From assembly GCA_038373865.1 (NCBI GenBank), contig JAXGGA010001629.1, forward strand, positions 62,001 to 126,000: DNA of 64,000 nt, in the 5' to 3' direction. Shown here in pieces: positions 36,221 through 48,357 of the stretch (position 1 is the first letter of the stretch; each line of letters starts with the position of its first letter). Under the pieces are notes generated by a model, which saw only the letters and a list, made by a program, of their open reading frames with translations, did not search any database and was not told where the DNA came from. The translations under genes were made by a program, and so were the position numbers. The stretch comes from Uloborus plumipes. Its lineage: Eukaryota > Arthropoda > Arachnida > Araneae > Uloboridae.

Positions 36221-36752
36221 AAAGATAAACAAATGAAGACAAAGAGAACAGAAAAGGCTGAAGAATTTTATAGGATACAAATTGAGTTATCCGAAGATCA
36301 TCTTTTTCCGGTGAAGTTTTTAAAATAAATTTTTCTTGGGGTCATTTTGCATTTATTTTTAAGAAGGTAGAATTGGAAATTGTTGTGTCTTGAAACTGGC
36401 AACAAGCTGTTTCACCAAGCTGTGTTAATTACCTTGCGATGGTTACTATTTTTAGTTTAATTTGCTCTGTTCCAAAAATGGGAATTGCAATGTTATGTAC
36501 CCAGCGTTCATGTATTAAGACAAAATAAATGTTTGTCGTTTTGGAATCTCATTTAACTAATTACTAATAAACATGACAAGAAGTAGTAAGAAAAATAAAC
36601 AAATGAAGACAAAGAGAACAGAAAGGGCTGAAGAATTTTATCGGATACAAATTGAGTTATCCGTAGATCATCTTTTTCCGGTGAAGTTTTTAAAATAAAT
36701 TTTTCTTGGGGTCATTTTGTATTTATTTTTAAGAATGCAGAATTGGAAATGT
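36221..36752. repeat. Direct duplication of ~162 bp
   Basis: Segments 36221-36382 and 36591-36752 are nearly identical (only a handful of differences), separated by about 208 bp. Both contain aacaaatgaagacaaagaga and ttttccggtgaagtttttaa. The high identity suggests a recent event. The intervening sequence is unique, so it is a dispersed local duplication, not an array. Confidence 0.93.
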
Positions 36753-37510
36753 CATAGGAAAAGCACGCACAGGCAAAAGCTACTGCACACCGGAGGGAAA
36801 AGAAAGGCTTAGAGAATAAACCTCGAGCATCACGAAAGTGGAATAAATCAAACGGAAATTGAAAGAGCGATTTTTTTTTTATAATTGAGGCAGGTGAGAA
36901 GCAAAGCGATGTAGGAAGAATTTTTAAAGCTTTTGAATAAAACGCGTGCAATGTTTAAAACGTAGATAACCGGGAGTTGAGCGATCATACATGAAATAAA
37001 TGGCTGTAGTTTGGAAATAAATACTCTAATGAGTGTAAAATTTTTATTTTAGAGTTTATTAATTAGAAATTGCATTCTAAATTCAAAATTTTGTTACTGG
37101 AAAAATTTTATTTAGTGTGAAAAAAGTTTCGTTTACACGTGAAATATTTTTAAATGTATCCTCTTCTTTCATAGATGCTTTTTCATTTATTTTTTTTTAA
37201 TTACTACCACTTTGCACCACAATGTTTTCATGAATATATACTTAAATTTCATGTACAGAACTCTTCATTAAAATAATGTAAAATAACAACAAATGACGTT
37301 GAAGTTTTTAAAGAATCTATTTTAGTTATTATCCACCTAAGTTAAAATGCCTGGATTTTATGACCATTTTGCCCCACCAGACCCTATTGTATAGAAGCAC
37401 TTGCCATATTATTACCTTCTCTTGCCACAAAGCCACAAATCAGATGAGAGTTTCTCCTGCAATTTGCACTAGTTATGTCCATTTTTAAAAACAGTTCACT
37501 TTGTGCGCAA

Positions 37511-37734
37511 ATGAGTAAAAACCAAAAAGCAACGTCTAAAAGCACAAATGGATAAAGTTAAAATTGGCAAACATGTTTCAAAGGCATAAAGCCTCCTTCT
37601 TCAGTGCCAAGCAAAAAAATCATTCATTTCTTGCTTGGCACTGAAGAAGGAGGCTTTATGCCTTTGAAACATGTTTGCCAATTTTAACTTTATCCATTTG
37701 TGCTTTTAGACGTTGCTTTTTGGTTTTTACTCAT
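37511..37734. repeat. Perfect inverted repeat, 104-bp arms, 16-bp loop
   Basis: Arms 37511-37614 and 37631-37734 are exact reverse complements over 104 bp, separated by 37615-37630. They contain ggcactgaagaaggaggc and gaaacatgtttgcc. The word atgtccattttt occurs just outside on both sides in the same orientation (about 37474 and 37733), so the right arm may have arisen by inverted duplication with a short direct repeat. A transcript in either direction would form a 104-bp perfect duplex. Confidence 0.97.
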
Positions 37735-39130
37735 GTCCATTTTTGTTTTAACTTTTGAACTCACACCCCTTTGCTTCTAGGTGCTTCAATTCATAGAGAA
37801 ATGGGATTTGTGCTTGCTTGCATATCGAGATGAATCGTTGAAGTCAAGAAAAAACGTACATTTTATTCAAAATTTTGATTTTCAAGTCAGATTATTTTAC
37901 ATCACTGCGCATTCGAATTCAGAAAGGTAAATGCGCCAAAAAAGGCCGCTGTAAGGTCCATGGCCTTATATATAGAAGAAAAAAATACTTATAAATATAG
38001 GAAGTAATTACATTTAGAAAACGGCAAAACAAATGATATATTTCAAAAACATGTCTATAAGTATAAAAACACTAACTACTTTTTTGATTGACGCAAAGGT
38101 AATATAAATGAGATTTAATGTTCTAATAAAGATATACCAGATCTTAACAGTTGACTCAAATGCGGATGAAATATTTAAAGAATTATCTACCTTAAGCATG
38201 AAATATATTTTTGCAGCAAAAATGACTACGAGCTTTAAATATTTTTTTCGATACATATAAAGAACATATTTTAGAAAATATGATTCTTTAAATTAAACTT
38301 TCAGATAAAAAATCATAACTGCTCAAAAATTACTATGATTTCCTTCCTAAGTTGCATAAAACACGGCCTTTTCAATCTATTCGCAGACTGCTGCAATAGA
38401 AATCTGATTAAAGTCCAAGATTTTTTTTTTTTTTAGAATGGCAGATTTTGGCAATTCAAAAAACGCCAGATAGGGGAGGCAGAAGCAGAATACCGACCTA
38501 ATGCACGAAAATCCTACGTGACCCGATTGCTGTTAAGGGTTCTCACATATCGGTATTCGAGACAGAAAAGAAACCAATTGTCCTTCAGTTTTTTTTCTTT
38601 TTTTTTCCACGATAGGAGGTTTCTTGTTTCAGGCCCTCTCCCCTCTAAGTTCGTTTTATGTATCGACTGGACATAACTCTCCGTTATTTGCGAGCAAATT
38701 CTATTTTAAGTTATTCTGGGGAGAAGTTGATATTCCTTTCGCGTCCAGGCTCCCGTCAGCGCACTGATAGCGATTCGGTTTTTTTTTTTTTTTAGTAGGC
38801 TAGTCTAACTTCAAGATATGAGTAGGATCATGTCTTAAAAAAATTCATATGCATGAAGTTGAAGTCTGAATATCAAAACTCATTAAAATGTTAATGGTTT
38901 TATCAAGGTCTTTCGTAACAGTTTTAACAGTACTGTGATGAAAAATAATATTTTTTGATATACGGGTGGCTTGGTCGTGTATTGTATATAATACACATTC
39001 CTTCTTCAGTGTTCTGAATAAATTTGAATTAGAGGTTTTATGAGTGTTACTGCTTATACCGTGATGTAAAACCATCAAGCTTTCAAACTTTGCAAAATGT
39101 TTGCTATTGTTGGTATTCGATGCTTGTCAC
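37735..39130. other. Unique sequence with a mixed-composition block
   Basis: The block at about 38450-38790 is GC-richer than its neighbours and non-repetitive. A minus-strand frame at 38845-39078 (77 codons) resembles no family known to me and has no splice or promoter support. I call no gene. Confidence 0.3.
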
Positions 39131-39132
39131 AA

Positions 39133-39300
39133 TCAAGGGCGCCCCGAACTAAAATTTTTGGGAGGGGGGAAATTATCAGTTTGCCGAATGTCCTTCCAAT
39201 TTTACCGAATGATAAAATACAAGCATCCACACATGTCGTACATGCACTAACATTTAGTGAGAAAAAACATGAGACATCTTTTAAAGAACAATTCTAAAAA
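39133..39300. repeat. Dispersed repeat, copy 1 (partner near 61297-61470)
   Basis: Shared features with 61297-61470, in the same orientation, are aaaatttttgggaggg, then ttgccgaat, aattttac-gaa-ataaaata, and atgc/acat-tgtc words. It is a diverged dispersed repeat of unknown class. The stretch at 39385-39420 contains cctccca in repeated and inverted form (ggaggtcacagtgacctcc), possibly its far end. Confidence 0.65.
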
Positions 39301-39435
39301 CTCAAAAGAACAAATAATCTCAATGTTGCAATATTGCCTTCAAATTACCGAATCGTCAGCAAAATGTGCAGAATACGGAAATTATCGGGAGGTCACAGTG
39401 ACCTCCCATGACCTCCCATTGGTGCGCTGCTGGTG

Positions 39436-41704
39436 GCAATAAGGTGCTGAATAATTAAAGATTTATTGCATCCAAACCAAAACAATCGTGAACTGATGCA
39501 TAATACTATTAGCCCCCCCCCCCTTCTGGTTTTTTTAACAGAGTCGATATTATGTTTTTGTTTGGTAATAACTATTCTGATTACTATTGTAATTGGGATT
39601 CCCCCCCCCCCCCGTACAGAGTGAGTTATTAAATGTACTGTGCCTTTAGTTACCAAATTCAATAATTGCGTCTATTAATTTAATAGTTTTAGGTAGGCCT
39701 TCCTGCAATGATAAATGTTTTAACTAATTATACGCTTCTAGATTGTCTTTTCAAATCTTATGTCAGTGCAATTTCATAAACAGTAATAGTATTGTCTATT
39801 AAATGGGGACTTAGGAAAACTCTTTCAAAAAGCTACCTGACAATTTAGTTCCTAAATAACCATTTTGATTCACACGGAAGTTAATGTTTCTAACACGTTC
39901 TGGTTAATAATTTTGTAACTTACCAAAATCATTACAACTGAGAATTTTCGGTTATTATAGATACTATTAATAGTTAGTTCAGTTTGTGTAGATAAATTCA
40001 AAAACTGAAGGAAGTAATGATAGTAAAATGGTAAAAGAAATATTAATCAACGAATAAGAATCCATAAGTAGTCCTTTTCATCAACATGTTTAAAAAACAG
40101 AACCGTTCATAAATACATAAATGCTAAAAATAAATAATTACAACTAACTCAGCTCAGTATAGGTGAAATAAATCTTGTAAGCTTAAAAAGCAGCACCAGA
40201 CGACTAATGAAATGAAAACGAAATGGCGTGTACGTCAGTTCAGAGCTCAATTCTTCTTTCTATCTACATACACTCTAATGTAATGAATGCACTTACAGAA
40301 ATTCTGGTTGAAAGCTTTATTTAATTAGAAATCTTCAATTCAGTTGGATTTATTAATTAACTTTTAATGCGTTAATAGCTTTCCCCGAGTCGCGAAATAG
40401 CATCCTATTTAAAACTTGCAGAATGTTTGCATTGAGCTTTTGATAACGCCGCATCATTAATTATGCAGGCTTGTCTGAGCCTTTTCAGCACGTTTTCTTC
40501 TGCTGCATAGTCTTATAACTATTTTAGAGGTTTAAAGTGAAGAGGACAGCTTAGGTGCAGGGAGAGAACAGGGACGTGTTTTTAACATAGAATTCATTTT
40601 CCCTTTCTATTTTGCGGATGCAGAAAACTCAGGAGAATAACTTTACAGCATCAGCGGTCGGCAAACTAAATTGATTGAAGATATACTTTCCAAGTTCGAT
40701 TAACACTAAGATCGAATTGAGTGGTGGGGGGGGGGGGTGATGTATAACACTATAGACTTAAACGATTGCGTCACATAGGTGGTTAAGTTGTGACTATGCT
40801 AACTTCAAAGTGAAGGTTAACTCTTATCAAAACAGATTTTGATGCTTTTTGAACAGGGTTTTTGAATTTGTAAAATAATGTTATGTGAGCTGAACCTGAT
40901 AGCTCACATCGAAATAATTTTAGGCACAAATGTATGATGCTTGCTCTAAAATTCATAAAATAGTGACTAGAGGAAAATTGGAAACATTTTCAAAAAACTT
41001 TTGATTTAGACTTTGATCCTAATTTTGTTGCAGAAAATAATGTTCATATTAATGGTACTCTGCGAAAAGCCATTTCCAAAATATCTACGCTACCGACCGA
41101 AAATGGGCTCGAGACCGACTTGTCGATTGCGATAAAGAATACCTGGGATTTTTCAATTCAATTTTCACGCACTACTATGCATGCTCAGATTTATTTGAAA
41201 TTTGATGAAACGACCGTATGACTGATTGGGTTTTCAGTAGCAAACCACTAATATTTAGTTTATTCCAAATCAAACATTTTTTTTTTTGAGAAATCCTCTG
41301 CAGTTAAGGGGAAGAAAATACTTTCGCATTAATATTATGCATATAAAACGAAAGCTCCGATTTTTCCGCATTAAATGGGATTTATAAAAGTAAATTGGAA
41401 CGTCATGAAAAGTTGTTTTAGTTAGCTCAATTTTTGTCGAGTGAAAATGCGGGCAAGCCCTTATACATAAGCAGAGGCCAAAAACACTTTTATAAAATTA
41501 TTTACTTGCAATTCTGAGAAATTTTACCGGCAGAGGATAAATCGATCATTTCTTTAAATGATCCTTCCTAATACAATCATTAAAACATCGCAATAAACTT
41601 TTCGAGACGTGATTTCAACCTCCGTCACGTTAAGTATAAGTAAAAATAAAATTCAAGATTCCTGAGGTAATTTTGATGGATCGAATTCGGGGATGTCTCA
41701 GACA
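39436..41704. other. Unique sequence, several mixed-composition blocks
   Basis: C-runs lie at 39512-39523 and 39601-39613 and a G-run at 40727-40737. Blocks around 40370-40700 and 41080-41230 are non-repetitive and richer in C, G and CG (for example cattaattatgcagg near 40454). No exon is visible. They are candidate non-coding regulatory segments on composition only. Confidence 0.3.
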
Positions 41705-42290
41705 CGTTGGAATTCTAAAACCATGTAGAGCTTTTTTGTATTCAAATTGCTTACTAGAAAGCTATCGTTTCTTTAAATACAGGAGAGTCTTTCATCATGG
41801 CTGGGATTAAGTCAACAAACATAAATTAAAAGGTAGATTAGCTTAATATAGTGAGATTGATAACAATGTGTGCAGCATATTGCCATTGATAAATTTCTTG
41901 AAATTCTAAATTGGTCTTTATGTGTTCCAATTGCTCCCCGGAAAACTGTCTTCTCTTCAATACTAAAGAGTATTTCGTCAGGGCTGAGATTTAGCCATCA
42001 ACAAACTTAAATTAATAAGTAGATTAACTTAATATAGATATATTAGTAGCAATGCATACAACATATTGCCATTAATAAATTGTTTAAAAGTCTAAAAAGT
42101 GGAGCTTTTATGTATTCCAATTGCTTACCGGAAAACTATCTTATCTTTAACACACAAAAATCGTTCGCTTTGAGAGGGGCTAATTTAGAAAATCCAATTA
42201 AAGCAATATCATTGAGATTATTAACAATGTGTGTAGTACGAGTATATTTCCATTAAAAGATATTAAAGTTTTTGAAGCATTGTTTGTTTT
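41705..42290. repeat. Three tandem copies of a ~187-bp unit
   Basis: The anchor attgct...ccggaaaact-tctt recurs at 41746, 41930 and 42120 (spacings 184 and 190). Later in each unit come aacaatgtgtgcagcatatt and ccattgataaatt or variants. Copies are clearly diverged, so the array is old. Confidence 0.88.
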
Positions 42291-43119
42291 AAAAACTGCA
42301 TCAACTAATAAACTTCCTGATAATTTGTATATAAATATAAGTGCTTATAAAAAAATTATTTACATGCTTTTTTTTCTGTTTCAATAATTTTGATTTTCAC
42401 AATTCTTCGTTTTTAATTTTAATTCATTTATTGCTTCTTTCTATTTTTTGAAACTACTTTTATTAACTTAAGGCGTGGAAACGTGTGACACTAATTTACG
42501 AATTTTAATCTAATACATTATATTTTTATTGAGTTAAGTGGGGATTTAACCAAAGATGAGATAAAACGTTGAATGAAATATATTTTATTCAGTACATCGA
42601 ATAAATACAGTTTAGAAAGCAGAAATTAAAATGTAACCCTTTTCATTTTTGAATTATTTTTTGGACTAAAAAAAGTCACATAAAAATATAAAGTCACATA
42701 AAAAATTGTCAACAAAGAAGAAAAGAAAGAAAAGCTATTACAAAAAAGACACACTTAATGAAGTGTGATAATATATATTCACATTGTATTGTTGTAAACG
42801 CAGAAAACTAACATGTTTGTTCTCCATGACATTTTTGCTAGACACCAATTTGTTTTTAGCAAACCCTCTACAGTATCTCTGAATGAAACCTAAGGCGTAA
42901 TAACACTAAGAGGTGTGGCAAGGTTGAGAAAAGTATCTCCGAATGAATGTAAGAAAAATAAGAGGTATTTATAGGCTGTTATACATAAGTCTCTATAAAA
43001 TACGTAACAATCAGCTCTTAATTTTTTTCGTACTTCGGTAGGTAGTAAAAACACACAAGTTCTCCTTCAAAAGAACAAAATTGTATCTAATATTTTACTA
43101 TTATAGAGCAAATTTTAAG
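42291..43119. other. AT-rich unique sequence
   Basis: No gene, repeat end or regulatory word that I can defend. Confidence 0.35.
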
Positions 43120-43127
43120 CTTTTAAG

Positions 43128-43890
43128 TAGGGATGCACCGATTAATCGGAAATACCAATTAATCGGCCATAATCGGCCACTTTGCCGATTACTAATAATC
43201 GGCAAAATCGGGCCGATTAATCGGCCGAAAAAATATTTTTCAAATATTATTCTTTAAGGTATACCTTCACTAAGAAACTATGATGAATAATTTTATTAAC
43301 AGTAATAATAATCCTCACAGACGATATAAAGCTTTTTTAAAATTAATTCTCCTACTTTGAATAAATATACAAAGACAATGTTGCAACATTTTTCATGTGG
43401 CGATCGTTTTCTATTTAGCAGTGCTTTTAGATAACCTCTAATTTTCAAAGAATAAGAGTATTGAATTAAATTGCTGCTAATTATTACAAAATATGAATTA
43501 AAAATACTCCTACATTGGAGTGCTCACCACAGACTCCCCCTCCCCCCCTTTTTTATGTCCTAATTTTCATGCCCAATTAACATAACTAACAATGTGTCAG
43601 TAATATTATTGACAATAATATGAAAATTGGTTCTAAGAAATTTGATAAAATGTTGAAATTAGTTTGTGAAAACTAGGAAAATGGAAAAAAACATCTTCTC
43701 TCAGAAATAAATTACTTACTATTTTTAAACTTGGAATTGCATAAGAGAGAAAAAACACTGATGGTAAAATTGGTGGTCGAAAAACAATCATTCTTATCAT
43801 TAATCGGCTCAGCCGATTAATCGGCCGATTATCAACAACCGATTAATCGGTAATCGGTAATCGGCCAATTTGCTTATCGGTGCATCCCTA
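43128..43890. mobile_element. hAT-type MITE
   Basis: Ends TAGGGATGCACCGAT and, reversed, TAGGGATGCACCGATA form inverted repeats. They are flanked by the perfect octamer cttttaag (43120-43127 and 43891-43898), which fits nTnnnnAn. Both ends are packed with attaatcggcc and its reverse, so the subterminal regions fold back repeatedly. No coding content. Confidence 0.94.
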
Positions 43891-43904
43891 CTTTTAAGTG
43901 TGAA

Positions 43905-44508
43905 CCATCCCTACCTTTAAGTGTGAACCTGGGTTTTTGAACAAAAACCCAGCTTTTTTCGGGTTTTTGATGAAAAACCCGACCTTTTTCGGGTTTTTTC
44001 AAGAATAATTTTAATATCATTCTTAATTTGAGCATTATGCACCTACTTTTAAATTTCATAGAACCAGGGGAGCCCTGAAGACATCCTGTGACCACCTAAG
44101 AAACTTCTTTCAACAAATTTGGGCAAAGCATTGTAACATTGAATTTTTTAAATTCATGTTATATTTTAAATCGATACTGAATTGAATTTATAGATTGAAA
44201 TAATTGTTGCTTTTTTTTTTATCTTTCAAGAATTAAAAAAAAAAAAATCTGAAAGTCACATGCAGTTTTATTTTTAATGCCTAATAAACTGTCAGGAAAG
44301 GATTATGGCAATATTTAGACTACTGACCAAGACTAAATATTATATATCAAACTAAATATTGTAACTAAAATGATCAATATCAATTTCTAGGCTTAGTACG
44401 GATTAAAATAAATAATAATTTCAGAACTAAATGTTTTCAACGTGCAATAAATTTTGAAAATACCCACTTTAACGATATTTTAAAGTGGGCCCGCTTTGGC
44501 GAACCCTG
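43905..44508. repeat. Copy B of the 9694-10418 repeat family
   Basis: It is colinear with copy A from gggttttttcaagaat through accaagactaaatatt and ttctaggcttagta to the end gggcccgctttggcgaaccctg. The left end contains inverted runs (gggtttttga / aaaaaccc, 43929-43985). A 15-bp direct repeat ctttaagtgtgaacc (43892-43906, 43914-43928) lies at the junction with the hAT element to the left. No target duplication was fixed for this copy. Confidence 0.75.
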
Positions 44509-45389
44509 CATACTTTAGTAAAATTTAAAAGAAATGTATGAAAATAATAAAAGAACATTAAGTTATTTCCAGTTTTACAATTTGCGTTTCTATATTTATT
44601 TCTTGAAGTAGCATTTCTCGACAATGCATTGTATTCCCTGTCGCCGTCTTCCAGACACTACAATCGCGTCAGTCATCAGTTCTTAAAGCATGGAATATTT
44701 CCTCTTTTTACGCCCAAAAGTGAAAACATGGGTTGCAAAAGAAAACCGCGTCCCTCCTCCCCCGTTCAATCACTGGAACCGAGAAATTTAAATATGTACG
44801 CTTTACTCTTATAGAAAGCTCGGTCGGAATTCAGATTTCTGCTTTGGTTTTCAATTTCCTTTTCACTTGAAGATATGTTTGCTGACTTGACGATACAACC
44901 CTTGCAAAAGTGTGTGGTGGGAAAACGGAGAATCAAGGGAAAAAGAAGTAAAGACATAAATAAAAGTTCGCTTCAACTCGCAATTCAAACGTATGTTGCG
45001 AGGGAAACCCTCTAACAGCGTTTATAGCTTAAAAGAAATTGCCGTCTCATGAAATTCATAAGGCATAGTAAACGGACTGTAGTCAGTGAGTTTTAATGAC
45101 AAGAGAAAAAGTCGCTCGTTGGTTTTTGTTTTAATGGATATCTTTTTAGCGAAATCCATGAAAAAACTTTTAAGCACGTAATAAACGGGCCCGTTATTTA
45201 GGGATGTCAAGAAGGGGAAATTTCCCCTTCCTCTGAATTTCAGCAATGAGTGTATTTGCATATAAGAATGTATGTCTTTTGATATTATATGCATTAACCC
45301 TTTCCACCCCCCGCCCCCTGCAGAAAAATGTTTGATGTGACGGGCGCGGTAAAGACTTCCACACTAAAAAATGAATGTTGTTTTAACAG
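44509..45389. other. Unique sequence with a partial dispersed repeat
   Basis: At 45187-45245 gggcccgttatttaggg begins a partial, diverged copy of the family at 5832 and 18381. The block 44600-45020 is mixed in composition. Its short frames run on both strands and match nothing I know. Confidence 0.4.
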
Positions 45390-45760
45390 AATAATACAGC
45401 AAATTCCAGTGATAAACTGTAAAAATTGCTAATTTTACTGTAATAAACTGTGAAATTGCTACTTTTACAGTGCTAAACTGTATAATTGATCATTTCACAG
45501 TGATAAACTATAAAATTGCTAATTTAACAGTTTATTTCCGTGTATTTTACAGTTATAAATTGGAACCTCTGCTGCCCGTATTATACTGTTGTTTTTACAG
45601 TATAATACAGCTAAATTTTACGGCAATAAACTATAAAATTGCTAACTTTACAGTAAGAAACTAAAATTGCTAGTTTTACAGTTTATAAATGTTTATTTTA
45701 CAGTTTTAAATTGGAAACTCGGCTGCCAATATTATACTGTACAAATAACAGTTAATTTTT
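45390..45760. repeat. Tandem array of ~35-bp units (acagt-ataaactgtaaaattgcta)
   Basis: Variants of ttacagtgataaactgtaaaattgctaa recur about eight times, some spaced by a longer segment beginning ttataaattggaa that itself occurs twice (about 45553 and 45702) and is followed by gctgcc-tattatactgt. The acagt/actgt words make the array rich in small inverted repeats. Possibly the core of an unidentified MITE. Confidence 0.8.
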
Positions 45761-46204
45761 TGCAATGCAACTAAAATATAAAAAAACAGCAGAAGAAAAG
45801 AGGGGGGACAATTAAAAGCATAACAATAAGCAAGTGACACATTTTATATGAAGAAAGTAAATTTATCTTTAATACAGAAAAAGAGAAACAGATCCAGCAT
45901 AGAAAGTCAAATAAAATGAAAGTTAATAAAACTTTTGATCATTGGAATTCTAATTTGCAAAAAAATAATATAGTAGGCTTTAATTCCACATGAATGATGG
46001 ACGAAATATGTTATGCAGTTTTTCAAAATATCAACTTGTTTGCGAAATAACGCGCTAATAATTGCAAGAATAAGTGAAAAACCTTGGTGAAACAATTTGG
46101 TTCACCTTTTCATATTTGTTGAATAACAAGGAACAAATACATATCCAGAATCAGTTGAAGATTTTGAAATATATATCTAATATGCATAGGCTGGTTGAAA
46201 AGAA
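45761..46204. other. AT-rich unique sequence
   Basis: Nothing recognisable beyond simple composition. Confidence 0.35.
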
Positions 46205-47560
46205 ATTTATCTTGTGAAGAAAGATATATCATTTTATAAAATAAATTTAAATCTTATTTATTGTTTAAGAGTAGTGATAATTTAATGAATATAAAGAAAA
46301 ATTTGCCTCTCTAGGTTGCTGCCTACTCTGTTATAGAGTCATTCCATAGTGACTAACGTAACATTCAGAGCTGATTTTGTAACTATTTTTACCTGTAACT
46401 AAAAGGATAAAAAGTAATTTTTAGTTCTGCTGGTGGATTTACAATGTACATGGTATCTATGTAGCATTTCTGCTAAAAATTTAAAACAAAATTACTGACA
46501 ACAGATATTTTTTCAACGAAAGTAGCAGTGTGTCTAACGTAACATTTTTGCAACCTGAAAATGAACGTTCATGTTGTGAGGCAAAAATTTCTCAAAGTTA
46601 AGCAAGTGTTAAAAATTTAACGATGTATTTGAAAAGTGTGTAAAGTTGGCTTTTAAAAACATAAAACACATTTATTAAATCTTATTTTTTTTAGTCTTAA
46701 GTGTCACTTTTATTCAAGATGGAGTGTGACTAACGTAACCATCGAACAACAAGCAGTAAACACACTACCAACTATTTATGGCTAATCTCTGATAATTACA
46801 ATACTTTTTCAATTTTTTTAAAACTTCGTATGTTGTATGATTTTTGTTTACTTGTTTATTTATTTATTTTTTGATACTTTTTTCACTTCGGTATTTTTTT
46901 TCTTCGGCTGAGGTTGACATTTCTATGGAATGACCCTTTAGTCAAAAATCTGTACAGGAAAAAATGAAATTGAATGCCCAAATTGCAGCCTCACATCAAA
47001 TGAGAAAGAAGTACCAAATCCATATGCAGGAAATGATTTCCATGATGGCAACAAGCAATACATTCCATCGAATCGAATATTCCAGTTCACCATGATAATA
47101 GTCCCAAAACAATTCAAGCCTCTAAACGCTCATTTTGAGCGGATACTCGGCACTTTACCATCAATTCCTGGTAACTGGACACACAAAAAGGGATTTCAAC
47201 TTGTGAAGAAAGACATATCGTTATAGAAAATAAATTTGAATCTTATTTATTGTTTAAGAGTAGAAATAATTAAATGAATATAAAGTAAAATTTTTCTCTC
47301 TAGGTTGCTGCCTACTTAGGGAAAAATGAAATTGAATGCCCACTTTGCAGCCTCATATGAAATGCGAAAGAAATCCCACATTCATACGCAGGAAATGATT
47401 TCTATGTTGGCAACAGGCAATACATTCCATCGAATCGAATATTCCAGTTCACCATGATAATAGTCCCAAAACAATTCAAGCCTCTAAACGCTCATTTTGA
47501 GCGGATACTCCACTATCAATGTCCGGCACTTTACCATCAATCCCTGGTAACTGGACACAT
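46205..47560. repeat. Tandem duplication of ~370 bp, copy 1 split by an insertion
   Basis: Copy 1 is 46205-46330 plus about 46945-47180. Copy 2 is 47198-47560. Shared words include tgtttaagagta, ctctctaggttgctgcctact, cattccatcgaatcgaat and cgctcattttgagcgg. The second half is nearly identical between copies over more than 100 bp. Copy 1 is interrupted exactly after gctgcctact...ttata by the element 46336-46936, so copy 2 records the uninserted site. Confidence 0.92.
46336..46936. mobile_element. Unclassified element with GGGTCATTCCATAG ends
   Basis: The left end gagtcattccatag and the right end, reversed, gggtcattccatag are inverted repeats. The interior carries the phrase ctaacgtaac three times (about 46353, 46533, 46730) with gtg-type prefixes. 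The insertion is confirmed by the uninterrupted second copy of the host duplication (47198-47560). The target duplication is unclear (ttata / tttag). Similar ends and internal phrase repetition occur in 56695-57649. Confidence 0.75.
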
Positions 47561-48180
47561 TCTCATTTGACTTCGGTGGCAGGAAATGATGCGTTGGAAT
47601 TTAAAGGGTGGGGAGGCTCCGAGGCTAATTGCCGGTCGCCGTCTAAATATTCAAATTCCATCAGCCACCCCTTGTCCACCCCTGGAGGTTGGCAGAGAAG
47701 TGCTGGCTGCAGACATTGCGGAATGGTTTAATATGTATTGACCGTGCGCGACTTGAAATCAAAGCTCCAGAAAGGGACGCAACAGATAGATAAGATTATA
47801 TTCGAAATAGGAACGGACTATTGCGGAAAGTTAATTCTCTCGTGTGACTCCTCGTAACTAGAGTAGTTAGTGACTAGTGCCGATTCCACAACTTTGGAAT
47901 CATCGGATTATTAGTCACCCCCCGGTTTAGGAATCTATCTCTAGGATACGGGTTTCCGGCAGTTCGTGATGTCCAAATGCGGGAGGATGGGTTCAGAGAT
48001 TGATTAGGAAAGGGCAGGGAGCTTTAATTCTGGATGGTGATTAATATTCATGGTCACCACAATTTCATGGCAGGCGATATCATTTTACTTAATGCTTGAA
48101 AATGTAACTTGATGTTTTCTCTTTTCCTCAATTTTTAAACGCTTGTGTTTTCAATTGTTATTTTTTTTTCATATTTTATA
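47561..48180. other. Mixed-composition unique block
   Basis: About 47560-48060 is among the least AT-biased stretches of the window and is not repeated. A plus-strand frame at 47519-47731 starts in the duplicated part and resembles no family. I consider regulatory DNA or an unrecognised non-coding exon possible, neither supported by a clear signal. Confidence 0.3.
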
Positions 48181-48355
48181 CAATGGACGCCAGTTACTTG
48201 AACCAGGGGTCAACGAATCAGCCGCTTTAATGAATCAATTCATCAAAAAGCACAACAAAATATAGTTTTGTTCAATTAACCGCTTTATGGAATCAGTCGC
48301 TTATTGAGTCAAAACTGTATAGAACACACGAGATGTATATAAGGTTCGGCCACTG
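48181..48355. mobile_element. pogo/Tigger-like MITE
   Basis: The left end caatggacgccagttacttg and the right end, reversed, cagtggccgaaccttata are related inverted repeats. TA flanks both sides (48179-48180, 48356-48357). It is 175 bp. The interior word aaccgctttatggaatcag resembles that of the fragment at 55042-55194. Confidence 0.7.
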
Positions 48356-48357
48356 TA

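Noticed and set aside
38845..39078. Minus frame of 77 codons as an exon of the SAM gene
   Set aside because: No similarity to the SAMD5/SASH1 C-terminus and no clear acceptor/donor pair in phase 0.
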